A stretch of 64,000 bases of DNA from RHKX01 sp963823275 (GCA_963823275.1 CAWGKW010000002.1:124001-188000); one strand, 5' to 3'; numbered from the stretch's first letter, positions 19,408-29,043 are shown. A program made the numbers and translations. The notes: generated from the letters alone by a model not told the origin.

Positions 19408-20314
19408 CTGAGCCTGCGGATCGGCACCCGCGGCAGCGCCCTGGCGCTGGCGCAGGCCGGAACGGTCGCCGACTCGATCGGCGACGCGGAGCTGGTTCAG
19501 ATCCGCACCTCCGGCGACGAGGGCGGGCCGATCGCCGCGGTGACCGAGGACAAGTCGCGGTTCGTCCGCGAGATCGAGCGGGCCCTGCTCGCCGGCGACG
19601 TCGAGCTCGCCGTCCACAGCGCCAAGGACCTTCCCGGGGAGATTCCCGATGGGCTCGCGCTGGTTGGGGTGCCCGCCCGCGAGGACCCGGCCGACGCCTG
19701 GATCGGAGAAGCCGACGTCGCTGCTCGATGTTCCCGAGGGCGCCCGCGTCGGGACCGCGAGCCTGCGCCGCCGCTCCCAGCTGCTGGCGCTGCGCCCCGA
19801 CCTCGAGATCGTCGAGATCCGCGGCAACGTGGACACCCGGCTGCGCAAGCTCGCCGACGGCGAGGTCGACGGGATCGTGCTGGCCGCGGCGGGGCTCGAA
19901 CGCCTGGGGCGAGCGTCGGAGATCGCGTTCCGCTTCGAGCTGCGAGCGATGACGCCGGCGCCCGGTCAGGGCTCGCTGGCCCTGGAGGCGAGGTCCGACG
20001 ACGCCGACTCCTCGGCTGCGGCAGCTCGGCTCACCGATCGCGACGCTCTGATCGAGCTGACCGCCGAGCGCGCCGCGGTCACCGGTCTCGACGCCAGCTG
20101 CGAGACCCCGGTCGGGGTCTGCGCTCGCCGCCGGGATGACGTCCTCGTCGTTCACGGATTCGCCGGGCTGCCCGACGGCAGCGAGCACATCTACGACGAG
20201 GTCGAGGGCGATCCCGCCCAGCCTGTCGCGCTCGGCGCGGCGCTGGTGGAGCGGATGGCCGCAGCCGGCGCGCTGGAGCTGCTGGCGCGGGCCGAATCAG
20301 GTCACGATGTCTGA
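19408..20314 (+). CDS. hemC: Porphobilinogen deaminase (hydroxymethylbilane synthase), one frameshift, CTG start candidate
   Basis: Polymerises four porphobilinogens into hydroxymethylbilane. Family motifs: SLRIGTRGSALALAQA, VHSAKDLPGEIPDG, GTASLRRRSQLLALRPDL, EIRGNVDTRL and the dipyrromethane-attachment Cys in LDASCETPVG. A shift near 19715 (extra G in GACGTCGCTG) splits it. No ATG, GTG or TTG precedes the motif in frame at a usable distance; a CTG at 19408 would give exactly the normal N-terminus (M)SLRIGTRGS, four bases after the hemA stop and just after a purine-rich AGGGGAA. Length about 301 residues is normal. Confidence 0.92.
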
Positions 20315-20317
20315 GCG

Positions 20318-21870
20318 ATGACCCGCGGCGCCACAGGACACTCGGGCTCCGCGCCCTCAGGATCCGGCCCACGGCCCGGGGTCGCCTACCTCGTCGGCGC
20401 CGGTCCCGGCGACCGGGGGCTGATGACCGCCCGGGCGCTCGAGCTGATCGCCGGCGCCGACGCGATCCTCTACGACAGGCTGATTCCCGACGGCGCCCTC
20501 GACGGCGCCCGTGACGACGCCGAGTTGATCTACGTCGGCAAGGCGCCCGGATCGGTGGCGATGGAGCAGGCCGACACCGAGGCCAAGATGGTCGAGATCG
20601 CGCTGGGGGGCCGGTCGGTCGTGCGGCTCAAGGGCGGCGATCCGTTCGTCTTCGGGCGGGGCGGGGAGGAGGCCGAGACACTGGCCGCGCGCCGGCGTGC
20701 CCTTCGAGGTGGTGCCCGGGCGTCACGGCCGGAATCGCCGCCTCTGCCTACGCCGGGATCCCCGTGACCCACCGCGAGGATGCCTCGGCAGTCGCCTTCG
20801 TCACCGGCCACGAGGATCCCGACAAGGGGGAGTCGGCGATCGACTGGCCCGCCCTCGCGGTCTTCCCCGGCACGCTCGTCCTCTACATGGGGGTCAAGAA
20901 CCTGCCGCGTATCTCCGAACGGCTGATCGCCGCCGGCCGTGACCCCGACGAGCCGGCGGCCGCGATCGAGCGCGGCACCTGGCCCGGCCAGCGGACCGTG
21001 GTCGCGACCACTGCGACGCTTCCGGCCGCGGTGGCCGACGAGGGGCTGAAGGCGCCGGCGATCCTGCTCTTCGGTGCGGTCGCCGCCCGTCGCGAGACGA
21101 TCGGCTGGCTGGAGCACCGACCGCTGCACGGCAAGAAGGTGGTCGTGACCCGCGCTCGCGCCCAGGCCAGCTCGCTGGCGGCGACGCTGCGTGGTCTCGG
21201 GGCCGAGGTGATCGAGCTGCCTGCGATCAGGATCGAGCCTCGCATCGACTCCCCCGAGGTGGCGACGATGCTGGAGAACCTCCACTCCTACGCGCTGATC
21301 TGCTTGACCAGCCCGAACGGAGCCGAGCTCCTGATGCGGGCCATGGCCGAACGTGGCCTCGACGGACGGGCGCTCTCGAACGCAACGATCGCCGCCATCG
21401 GTCCGGGCACCGCACGGAGCCTGCGAGCGCTGGGGCTGATCCCCGACATCGTCCCGCCCCGCTCGATCGCCGAATCGCTGGTGGAGTCGTTGCGGGAGGT
21501 CGAGGTGAGCGATCGCCCCGTCCTGATCGCCCGGGCGGCGGAGGCGCGGGACGTCCTTCCCGAGGCCCTCGCCGAGCGCGACGCTCACGTCGACGTCGTG
21601 GCGCTCTACGAGACGGTCCGGGAGCCCGCCGACGAGGGTTTGATCGAAGCCGTCGCCGACGCCGACTACGTCACCTTCACCTCCTCCTCGACGGTCCGCT
21701 ACTTCCTCGAGACCGTGGGAGAGGCCTTCCCCGCCGAGGCCCGGGTCGTCTCGATCGGGCCGGTCACGACCAACACGGCGAGGGAACTCGGTCTGAACGT
21801 CGCCGTCGAGGCGACCCAGCACGACCCCGACGGCCTGCTCGAGGCGCTCCTCGGCGATGCATCGGGCTGA
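20318..21870 (+). CDS. cobA-hemD: Fused uroporphyrinogen-III C-methyltransferase / uroporphyrinogen-III synthase, two frameshifts
   Basis: A bifunctional tetrapyrrole enzyme. The N-terminal ~250 residues are SUMT (CobA): YLVGAGPGDRGLMT, YDRLIP, VVRLKGGDPFVFGRGGEE, PVTHREDASAVAFVTGHE and GTLVLYMGVKNLP. From about 21120 the HemD domain starts with GKKVVVTRARAQASSL and ends in SFTSSSTVRYF-like and VSIGPVTTNTARELG motifs. Shifts near 20690 and 20720 flank VPFEVVPG; each is explained by one extra base. The fusion is known in actinobacteria and firmicutes. The ATG is 4 bp after the hemC stop. Confidence 0.93.
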
Positions 21871-21942
21871 CGTCCCCACCGCCGAGCGTGACGTTGATCA
21901 CAGATCGGCGCGAAAACGACCATCTAGAGTGAGCCTCGGGTT

Positions 21943-22755
21943 ATGGGCCTTCCGATCACGTTTCTGACCGACTACGGGGTCGCTGACGATTTCGCTGGCG
22001 TCTGCCGTGCCGTGATCGCGCGGATCTCCCCGGGAGCCGACGTGATCGACATCAGCCACGGGATCGGTCGCCACGACGTCCGTGAGGCCTCGGCCGTGCT
22101 CGCCGACGCGCTGCCATACGCGCCGGTCGGCGTCCACCTTGCGATCGTCGATCCGGGCGTCGGCGGCCCGCGGCGGGCGGTCGCCGTGCGGACGGTCGGC
22201 GAGGGCCACCTGCTCGTCGGCCCCGACAACGGTCTGCTCCCACCCGCGATCGACGTGCTCGGCGGGGCGGTCGAGGCCGTCGACATCAGCGAATCGCCCT
22301 TTCGGCTCGAGCATCCGTCGGCGACCTTCCACGGTCGCGACCTCTTCGCTCCGGTCGCAGCCCATCTCGCCAACGGCGACGGGCTGGCCGCCGCGGGTTC
22401 GCAGATCGACCCCGCGACGCTCGAGCGCCAGCCCGTCTCCCGGCCCCGCCTCGAGCAGCTGCGCGCGTTCGCCCACGCTGAGCGCATCGACGGCTTCGGC
22501 AACATCTCCCTCGACCTCAGTCGCGAGGACCTCGAGGGCCACCCGCTGGCCGGCTCGGGGCGAGTCTCGGTCGGCTCGCGCAAGCGCCGCCGAACCGCCA
22601 CCCGGGCGGCCGCCTTCGAGCAGGTCCCCGACGGCGGCTTCCTCTTCTACGAGGACTCCTCCGGCCGGATGGCGATTGCGGTCAATCGAGGCGATGCCAG
22701 CGAGGTTCTCGACATCCGGGTCGGCGACGTGGTCGAGCTGGAGCCGGCCCCCTAG
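21943..22755 (+). CDS. SAM hydroxide adenosyltransferase (DUF62/SAM hydrolase)
   Basis: A 270-residue enzyme of the family that splits S-adenosylmethionine with water to adenosine and methionine; fluorinases and chlorinases belong to the same fold. The motifs TDYGVADDFAGVCR, DISHGIGRHDVREA, AIVDPGVGGPRRA and VGPDNGLLPPA are diagnostic. The halogenase-specific insertion is not seen, so hydrolysis is more likely. It follows cobA/hemD by 72 bp, and that gene also uses SAM; whether this link is functional is only inference. Confidence 0.88.
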   Translation: MGLPITFLTDYGVADDFAGVCRAVIARISPGADVIDISHGIGRHDVREASAVLADALPYAPVGVHLAIVDPGVGGPRRAVAVRTVGEGHLLVGPDNGLLPPAIDVLGGAVEAVDISESPFRLEHPSATFHGRDLFAPVAAHLANGDGLAAAGSQIDPATLERQPVSRPRLEQLRAFAHAERIDGFGNISLDLSREDLEGHPLAGSGRVSVGSRKRRRTATRAAAFEQVPDGGFLFYEDSSGRMAIAVNRGDASEVLDIRVGDVVELEPAP

Positions 22756-22790
22756 AGACCCGCCGGAGCTCGACGCCGGCGCCGGATTGC

Positions 22791-23528
22791 TCAGGCGGTG
22801 CGGCGGCGGAGAGTCAGTGCTCCGAGGCCAAGTGATGCGATCGTCGCCCCGACGACCACGAGCACGTCGACGGCGAAGGCGCCGCCGAGGGCGGACGGGC
22901 TGGTCGCCCTCGCCAGCGCGTCATAGGCGTAGGTGAGCGGCAGGGCGTAGGAGACGGCCTCGAGAGCGCCCGCCATCTGATCACGCGGGACGAACAGGCC
23001 GCAGAGCAGCAGCTGGGGAAAGATCAGCGCGGGCATGAACTGAACCGCCTGAAACTCGGTCTGGGCGAAGGCGCTCGCCAGCAGGCCCAGCGCCATGCCC
23101 AGGACCGCGTTCGCGATCGCCAGCAGCGCGATCAGCCAGGTGCCGTGGGGGGAATCGAGACCGAGGGCGACGAAGCCGACGGTGCAGATCACGATCGCCT
23201 GTACGGCCGCCAAGAGACCGAAGCCGACCCCGTAGCCGACGAGCACGTCGGCCTTCCCGAGGGGAAGGGTCATCAGGCGTTCGAGGGTCCCGGTGGTGCG
23301 TTCCCTGAGCATCGCGATCGAGGTGACGAGGAACATGACGATGAAGGGGAAGAGCCCGCAGAGCGGCGCGCCGATCGTCTGGAACGTCTGCTCCCGCCCA
23401 TCGAAGATGAAGTAGAGGAGGACCAGCAGCCCGGCCGGGACCACCATCAGCAAGCCGATGGTGCGAGGATCGCGGCGGATCTGCCAGAGCACCCGGCGCG
23501 CGGTGGCGAGGCTGGCCCTGAAGCTCAT
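22791..23528 (-). CDS. ABC-2 type transporter permease
   Basis: A 245-residue six-helix permease of the ABC-2 (DrrB-like) export family. The N-terminal helix is followed by LRERTTGTLERLMTLPLGKAD, the usual ABC-2 elbow region, and by helices with LICGLFVPRDQMAG-like spacing. The ATG at 23528 overlaps the ATPase stop by 4 bp (ATGA), so the two are translationally coupled; the upstream in-frame extension into the ATPase gene is spurious. The exported substrate is unknown; lipid-like compounds or antibiotics are usual for this family. Confidence 0.88.
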   Translation of the reverse strand: MSFRASLATARRVLWQIRRDPRTIGLLMVVPAGLLVLLYFIFDGREQTFQTIGAPLCGLFPFIVMFLVTSIAMLRERTTGTLERLMTLPLGKADVLVGYGVGFGLLAAVQAIVICTVGFVALGLDSPHGTWLIALLAIANAVLGMALGLLASAFAQTEFQAVQFMPALIFPQLLLCGLFVPRDQMAGALEAVSYALPLTYAYDALARATSPSALGGAFAVDVLVVVGATIASLGLGALTLRRRTA

Positions 23529-24271
23529 GTCGGCCCCCTGTCCTCGGCCTCGATCACGGTCAGAAAGGCCTTCTGCAGGTCCTCCTCGCCGGTCTCGCTT
23601 CGCAAGGAAGATGGCGTGGTCTGACGCAGGATCAGCCCGTCGCGCATCAGCAGCAGCTCGTCGCACTCACCGGCCTCGTCAATGACATGGCTGGAGACGA
23701 GCAGCGTCGTACCTCCGGCCGCCAGCTCGTGGAAGGTGCGCCACAGCTCGACCCGGAGCACCGGGTCGAGGCCGACCGTCGGCTCGTCGAGCACCAGGAC
23801 CTCGGGGTCGTTGAGAAGCGCCGAGGCGAGGGAGACCCGCGAGCGCTGGCCGCCTGAGAGCGAGCCCGTGACCTGTGCTTCGAGCCCGGAGAGACCGACC
23901 GACTCGATCGTCTCGGCGATCCGGTCGGCGCCGACGCCGACCAGGGCAGCGAAGTAGCGCAGGTTCTCCTCGACGCTGAGGTCCCCGTAGACGGAGGGAG
24001 CCTGGGTGACGTAGCCGATCCGGGAGCGAAGCTCAGGTGAACCCGCCGGCAGGCCCAGAACCTCGACCGATCCGCCGGCGACGATCTGAACGCCGACGAT
24101 CGACCTCATCAGCGTCGATTTCCCACAGCCGCTCGGGCCGAGCAGGCCGGTCACCGCGCCTCGGCGGACGTCGATCGACACTCCTCTGACGACGTGATTG
24201 CCGCCGCGGACCACATCCAGGTCGCGGATCGCGATTCCCTCGGCGGTCGCGCTGGGGAGATTTCCCGCCAT
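23525..24271 (-). CDS. ABC transporter ATP-binding protein
   Basis: The nucleotide-binding subunit of the exporter formed with the next gene. Walker A GPSGCGKST, Q-loop YVTQAPSVYG, signature SLSGGQRSRVSLA, Walker B VLVLDEPTVGLDP and switch His in VSSHVIDEA are all present in 248 residues. The ATG at 24271 is preferred to an in-frame extension upstream that would overlap the oxidoreductase gene. It is 13 bp downstream of that gene, same strand. Confidence 0.92.
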   Translation of the reverse strand: MAGNLPSATAEGIAIRDLDVVRGGNHVVRGVSIDVRRGAVTGLLGPSGCGKSTLMRSIVGVQIVAGGSVEVLGLPAGSPELRSRIGYVTQAPSVYGDLSVEENLRYFAALVGVGADRIAETIESVGLSGLEAQVTGSLSGGQRSRVSLASALLNDPEVLVLDEPTVGLDPVLRVELWRTFHELAAGGTTLLVSSHVIDEAGECDELLLMRDGLILRQTTPSSLRSETGEEDLQKAFLTVIEAEDRGPT

Positions 24272-24284
24272 CGCGATCCGCCGC

Positions 24285-24740
24285 CTATCTCGGTTCGAGG
24301 ATGACCACCGGGATCCTGCGGCCGCGAGATCGTTGCTGGTAGTCCTCGTAATCGCCGTAGGCGGCAACGGCGATCGGCCAGAGCCGCTCTCGCTCCTCGT
24401 CGTCGGCCACGCGCGCCCGAACGTCGCGGCGCTCTGATCCGATCTGGATCGTCGTATCGGGGTTCGCCATCAGGTTGAAGAACCACGCCGGATTCTTCGG
24501 ATAGCCGCCCTTGGAAGCCACGACCACGACGTCGTCGCCGTCGGTCACGTAGAGAAGCGGCGATGTGCGGTCGATGCCGCTCTTGGCGCCGCGGTGATCG
24601 AGCAGCAGAACGCGGGCCGAGTGCCCCGGAAATCGGCTGCCGACCCGGCCGCCCGTCGCCCGGTAGACCTTCGTGTGGACGCTGATCGAGCGGTTCAGAA
24701 ACCCCCAGTGACGATCGGCCCAATCCAAGACGCGCGACAT
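24285..24740 (-). CDS. Nitroreductase/DDN-family F420-type oxidoreductase
   Basis: A 151-residue split-barrel flavin/deazaflavin protein. The pattern VHTKVYRATGGRVGSRFPG, LLLDHRGAKSG, PLLYVTDGDDVVVVASKGG and PAWFFNLMANPDT is typical of the deazaflavin-dependent nitroreductase family, which uses F420H2 in mycobacteria and relatives. The ATG at 24740 is selected because the family begins about there. The presence of such a gene suggests the organism makes F420, which is established for many actinobacteria but not shown in this window. Confidence 0.85.
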   Translation of the reverse strand: MSRVLDWADRHWGFLNRSISVHTKVYRATGGRVGSRFPGHSARVLLLDHRGAKSGIDRTSPLLYVTDGDDVVVVASKGGYPKNPAWFFNLMANPDTTIQIGSERRDVRARVADDEERERLWPIAVAAYGDYEDYQQRSRGRRIPVVILEPR

Positions 24741-24799
24741 GGGACCACAATAGGGCCGTGAGGCGTCCTGCAGGATCCCCACCCGGCTAGGTTCCCCTG

Positions 24800-25519
24800 A
24801 TGGCCACGACCTTCGGCTCCCCTCATCACCACCACGGGCTGACCGACTCGACGAACCTCCGGGCGCGAGAGCTGGTGCTCGCCGGGGCGCCCTCGGGGAC
24901 CGTCGTTACGGCGGCCGAGCAATCGGCCGGGCGGGGCCGGGGCGATCGGGTCTGGAGCGCGCCGGCGGATTCGGCATTGCTCTATTCGGCGATCCTGCGG
25001 CCGCTCGATCTCGCTCACCTGCTGCTGCCGCTGGCCGTTCCGGTCGCCGTCTGTGAGGCATGCGAGTCGCTGGCGCCGGTGCGCTGCCAGGTCAAGTGGC
25101 CCAACGACGTCTGGGTCGATCAGCGCAAGCTGAGCGGGGTCCTGATCGAGGCGCGTCCGCCCGAGTGGGCCGTGATCGGAGTGGGGATCAACCTCTCGAT
25201 CGAGCCGGAGCAGTTCCCCGGCGACATCCGCTGGCCGGCGATCTCGCTGGGACACGGCGTCGGGCCCGAGGCGATGCGGGAGGCACTCGATGCCGCCCTC
25301 AGTCGATGGGTTGAGGCCGACCCCGCGCTCGTCCGCGAGCAGTTCATCGCTCGCGATGCGCTGCGCGGGAGGACGCTGACGTGGGAGGGAGTACCTGAGG
25401 GCCGGGCCCGCACCGGGGTCGGCGAGGGGATCGACGAGCGCGGCAATCTGCTGGTCCGCCGCGCCGACGGAGAGCTGGACTCCCTGGGCTCCGGCGAGGT
25501 CCAGCTGAAGCTCGTCTAG
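24800..25519 (+). CDS. birA: Biotin-[acetyl-CoA-carboxylase] ligase
   Basis: Attaches biotin to carboxylase carrier domains through biotinyl-AMP. 239 residues without an N-terminal helix-turn-helix, so it is a ligase only and not a repressor. STNLRARELVLAG, the biotinyl-AMP loop SAGRGRGDRVWSAP, and KWPNDVWVDQRKLSGVLIE with the catalytic Lys region are clear; the C-terminal SH3-like domain ends at SGEVQLKLV. Divergent from the oxidoreductase gene with 59 bp between starts. Confidence 0.94.
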   Translation: MATTFGSPHHHHGLTDSTNLRARELVLAGAPSGTVVTAAEQSAGRGRGDRVWSAPADSALLYSAILRPLDLAHLLLPLAVPVAVCEACESLAPVRCQVKWPNDVWVDQRKLSGVLIEARPPEWAVIGVGINLSIEPEQFPGDIRWPAISLGHGVGPEAMREALDAALSRWVEADPALVREQFIARDALRGRTLTWEGVPEGRARTGVGEGIDERGNLLVRRADGELDSLGSGEVQLKLV

Positions 25520-25583
25520 TCCGGTCCAGTCCGCGAGGTTGCGTTTTCGTCCCCGGGAGGACGCCGCTGCGATCTCGGTGGAT

Positions 25584-28280
25584 TCAGGCGGCCCTGTTGC
25601 GTCGCTGGCCGGAGCGTGATCTCGAGCGGCGCCTGCTCTTCGGCTTCGGCGGCTTGTCGTGATCGGACGCCGAGACCGGGGGCGAGGACGCTTCGAACTC
25701 CTCACCCTCGTCGTCCTCGAGATCGTCAAGGTCAGGTTGCTCGCCCTCTCCGGGGGGCCCCTCCTCGGCGGTGCCGGGCATCTCGGCGTCGTCGGCCTCG
25801 GGTTCGAGCGCCACGTCCTCGCTCGCATCGACTTCGAGCTCGGCCTCCTGCGGCCTCGGATCCTGTGATTCGCCGTCGCGGCGCTTGTTGCGCCGGCGGC
25901 GCTTCTTGCCGCTGCCCTTGGGGAGGTTGCGCAGCAGCTCCCGGGCGACCGCCGAGGGCTTCCGCGCCATCCGCATGCGAGCGCCGCGAAGAACCTCCTC
26001 GGCCTCGGGCGTGTGGGCGACGGCGGCTGCGAGCAGCGCGACCGCGAGGCGGCGGTCCTGGCCGCGGGCGGCCTGGACCAGTCGGCGGGCGTTCTTGCCG
26101 TGAGCGCGTCCGGAGGAGTTGACGAAGAGGCCGAGCAGCCGTTTGGTCTCGGGCCAGCGGGCGACTGCGTACTCCTCGTGGGAGTCGCGGGTGAACTCGG
26201 CGAGCCGCCAGACCCAGGCCTGGGCCTGATCGCGGCGCCCGATCCGGTTCTCGGCCAGGGCCTGAAGGAGGATCCGGACGCCGGCCCGGCGCTGGTCGCG
26301 CTGCCAGGTGCCGACCATGTCGATCGCCTCGTCGAAGGGCTCGGCCTCACGCGTCGCCGCGAGCTCGCCGAGGGCCTTCAGCTTCAGCTGCGTGGACCGG
26401 TTGCGCTGGATGCAGGTGAGCAGGAACCGCCGGCGCAGCTCCTTGGCCTGATCGTGCTGGAGCATCGCCTTGGCCTTGCGCCAGGAGTTCGGCTGCACGC
26501 GGGCGCCGGCGAGGGCGGCCCAGACGTGCTGTTCGGAGTAATCGAGGCGTTCGACGGCGGTTCGCCACATCTCGCGCTCCAGGACCTGCAGGCGGCGCTC
26601 CGGATCGGCGGAAACCGGCACGACGCGCTTCTCGACCCTGACCCGGCGACCGCGACCGCGGCGAACCGGGCCGACGACGATCGCGCCGCCGCGGTAGACG
26701 TCGCGGTCGAGCAGGCTGTGGAGGGTGACGATCGCCTCGTCGTGGCGGGTCGCCGGATGGACCAGGTCGATCACGAGGCCGGCCTCCTTGCCGGGGTTGC
26801 GCCGCGTGACGCGCCCGACCCGCTGCTGGTAGATCCGCTTGGAGGCGGTCGGCGCGAGGTGCATGCAGATCGTCGCGCGCGGGGAGTTCCAACCCTCGGC
26901 CAGCAGCATCGCGTTGCAGAGGACGTCGACCTCACCACGTTCGAAGGCGGCAAGGGTCTCGGCCAGCTCGCGCTTGGGCGTCTCACCGGAGACGGCGCGG
27001 GCGTTGATCCCGAACTCGCGCATCGCCGCCGCGACGTTGTTGGCATGTTTGACACCGGCGGTGTAGACGACTCCGGGAACGCGCTTGAAGCGCGAGTTGT
27101 AGAGGTCGGCGATCGCGACGTTGAACGGCCCCTGGTCGAGCAGCTTCGCCAGTTCCTCCTGATCGAAGTCCTGGTCGACCTCCCCCTTGCGGAGCGGGAC
27201 GTTGGCGAGCGTCCGGACGCCCGGACCCGGCGGGATGCGGATGCAGCGCAGCGGCGAGATCACGCCGCGGCGGGCGGCCTGGGCGAGGTCGAAGCGGGAG
27301 GTCTGGGTGGGGAAGAGGTCGGCGACGTGGCGGGCGATCAGCGCGCCCGTGGCCGTCATGCCGATGAACACCGGCCCCTGCCAGTTGCGGATGCAGGCGC
27401 TCGTCTTCTCGCCGAGCGCCGTGTGGGCCTCGTCGCAGATCACGATCGAGTAGGCGCTCGAGATCTTGCCGGCGTTGCGAACGAACCACTGGTAGGTCTC
27501 GACGGTGACCGGGCCGTAGGCGTTGTCGCTGCCCTTCAGGAGGGGCGGTGAGAGGCGGTCGCCGTAGCCGCGGTCGGAGATCTCGCCGATGAACTGATCG
27601 ACGAGGTTGCGGCGGTGGGTGAGGATCAGGATGCCGCCGGTCCGCGAGGACTCGACGAACCCGACGGCGGCGACGGTCTTGCCGGCGCCGGTCGCGTGCT
27701 CGAACCAGAAGCGCCTGCTGGCGTAGGGATCGTCCGCGGCCTCGGCCACCACGTCGTCGTCGGCGGCGTCGATCGGCTCCTCGTCCCAGTCCTGGGGCTC
27801 CTCGTCCTCGGCGAGCGTGTCGTCGTCGCCGGCCACGGCGCTCCCATTGCCGGAGGCGGCGGCACCGGCTGCTCCATTGCCTCCGTTCGCCCCTCCGTTG
27901 GGCCCGTTGCCGCCCCGGTTGGAGCCGGGCTCCTCGATCTCGGAGATGATCGCCGCGAGGGTTCCGGAGAGTGCGTCGACCTGATGCTCGGAGAGCTCGG
28001 CGCCGTCGAGAAGCAGCGGCCGATCCTCGGCCAGCACCCGTTCGAGGCCGAGCAGCAGTGAGAAGTTCTGCCGCCAACCCGGCGAGGGCTCTTCGAGGCC
28101 ATCGCCGATTTCGGCGAGCGCCGCGTCGAGGGCGAGCCTGCGCGCGGTGCCCGGGAGCAGGTCCGCGAGCGTTTCGCCTTCGAGCAGGATCGGTTCACGC
28201 GTGAACTTCTGGACGCGTGCGAGATCGGCGCCGTTTGGCGCGGTGGCCGCGTTTGCGGCGAGTGCGGTGGTTTCTGCCAT
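25584..28280 (-). CDS. Large SF2 DEAD/DEAH-box helicase-like protein with low-complexity insert
   Basis: An 898-residue helicase-like ATPase. Residues 1-115 are an unrecognised helical domain; about 115-190 form a Gly/Asn-rich then acidic linker (NGGANGGNGAAG, EDEEPQDWDEEPIDAADDD). Helicase motifs follow: I ATGAGKT, II CDEAH, III GMTATG, then VVYTAGVKHANN, VLCNAMLLAEGWNSP and VI QQRVGRVTRRNPG. Residues 600-780 are helical without known motifs; the tail alternates basic (KKRRRRNKRR), acidic and basic (KSRRRSRSRSGQRR) blocks. The core resembles restriction-type/DEAD helicases, but no methylase or nuclease is adjacent. The charged tails suggest RNA or DNA binding. No frameshift. Confidence 0.8.
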   Translation of the reverse strand: MAETTALAANAATAPNGADLARVQKFTREPILLEGETLADLLPGTARRLALDAALAEIGDGLEEPSPGWRQNFSLLLGLERVLAEDRPLLLDGAELSEHQVDALSGTLAAIISEIEEPGSNRGGNGPNGGANGGNGAAGAAASGNGSAVAGDDDTLAEDEEPQDWDEEPIDAADDDVVAEAADDPYASRRFWFEHATGAGKTVAAVGFVESSRTGGILILTHRRNLVDQFIGEISDRGYGDRLSPPLLKGSDNAYGPVTVETYQWFVRNAGKISSAYSIVICDEAHTALGEKTSACIRNWQGPVFIGMTATGALIARHVADLFPTQTSRFDLAQAARRGVISPLRCIRIPPGPGVRTLANVPLRKGEVDQDFDQEELAKLLDQGPFNVAIADLYNSRFKRVPGVVYTAGVKHANNVAAAMREFGINARAVSGETPKRELAETLAAFERGEVDVLCNAMLLAEGWNSPRATICMHLAPTASKRIYQQRVGRVTRRNPGKEAGLVIDLVHPATRHDEAIVTLHSLLDRDVYRGGAIVVGPVRRGRGRRVRVEKRVVPVSADPERRLQVLEREMWRTAVERLDYSEQHVWAALAGARVQPNSWRKAKAMLQHDQAKELRRRFLLTCIQRNRSTQLKLKALGELAATREAEPFDEAIDMVGTWQRDQRRAGVRILLQALAENRIGRRDQAQAWVWRLAEFTRDSHEEYAVARWPETKRLLGLFVNSSGRAHGKNARRLVQAARGQDRRLAVALLAAAVAHTPEAEEVLRGARMRMARKPSAVARELLRNLPKGSGKKRRRRNKRRDGESQDPRPQEAELEVDASEDVALEPEADDAEMPGTAEEGPPGEGEQPDLDDLEDDEGEEFEASSPPVSASDHDKPPKPKSRRRSRSRSGQRRNRAA

Positions 28281-28437
28281 GAGAAAGGCTCGTTAGCCGC
28301 GCCGGTCGATCCAGGACGGAGTGAGCGGCGCAGTAAGCTCGGTGAGGCGAGGCGGTCAGGCTTCTGTGCTGGCCGCGGCCCCGCGGTCCGACAATCCCCT
28401 CGGACCGCACGACCATTAAAGCAGGGGAGCGGGTCAG

Positions 28438-29043
28438 ATGATCGTTCGAGACCACAAACGGGCAAGAATCGCGGCAGCAGCGCTGCTGGCCCTGCTCCTC
28501 GCCCTGGTGCTCGGGGCCTGCGGATCGGGCGATTCGAGCGCCGGCGAATCGGCCGCCGAGAACCCTCCCGACTTCGCCCCGGCGATCGCCAAGGCACCGC
28601 CGCAGCTGGAGCGGCTCTACGACCAGGGAGGGGTGGTCGCCCCGGGGGGCCTCGACGGTTTCGAGGCGCAGCTCGCCGAGGTTGAGGGCTACCCCGTGGT
28701 CGTCAACAACTGGGCGTCCTGGTGCGGGCCCTGCCGGACCGAGTGGCCTTGGTTTCAAGCCGCCGCCGCCGAGCATCTCGACGAGGTCGCGTTCATGGGC
28801 GTCAACACCGACGACACCGACGATGCCGCGGCCACGTTCCTGTCGAACTACCCGGTGCCGTATCCGAGCTTCGCCGATCCTGACAAGGAGCTGGCCAACA
28901 CGGTCGGGACCACGTTCGTCGGCGGGCTCCCGAACACCCTCTTCTTCGACGCCGCCGGGGAGCTCGCCTACGCCCACCAGGGCGTCTATGCCGATCAGGC
29001 TGCCCTCGACGCCGATATCGCCAAGTATGCGTTGAGCAGTTGA
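28438..29043 (+). CDS. TlpA-like thioredoxin-fold lipoprotein
   Basis: A 201-residue extracytoplasmic thiol-disulfide protein. The signal peptide (residues 8-27) ends in a lipobox VLGAC, so Cys28 is probably lipidated. The thioredoxin fold has NNWASWCGPCRTEWPWF with the CxxC active site near residue 98 and the cis-proline motif GGLPNTLFFD. Such proteins reduce apocytochrome c or other thiols; the window encodes a cytochrome c maturation system about 10 kb upstream. A strong ribosome binding site (GCAGGGGAG) precedes the ATG. Confidence 0.9.
   Translation: MIVRDHKRARIAAAALLALLLALVLGACGSGDSSAGESAAENPPDFAPAIAKAPPQLERLYDQGGVVAPGGLDGFEAQLAEVEGYPVVVNNWASWCGPCRTEWPWFQAAAAEHLDEVAFMGVNTDDTDDAAATFLSNYPVPYPSFADPDKELANTVGTTFVGGLPNTLFFDAAGELAYAHQGVYADQAALDADIAKYALSS

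Noticed and set aside
20690..20725. Programmed frameshifting in cobA/hemD and other genes
   Set aside because: Breaks occur in unrelated genes without a common slippery heptamer or downstream structure, and both directions occur; error is the simpler explanation.
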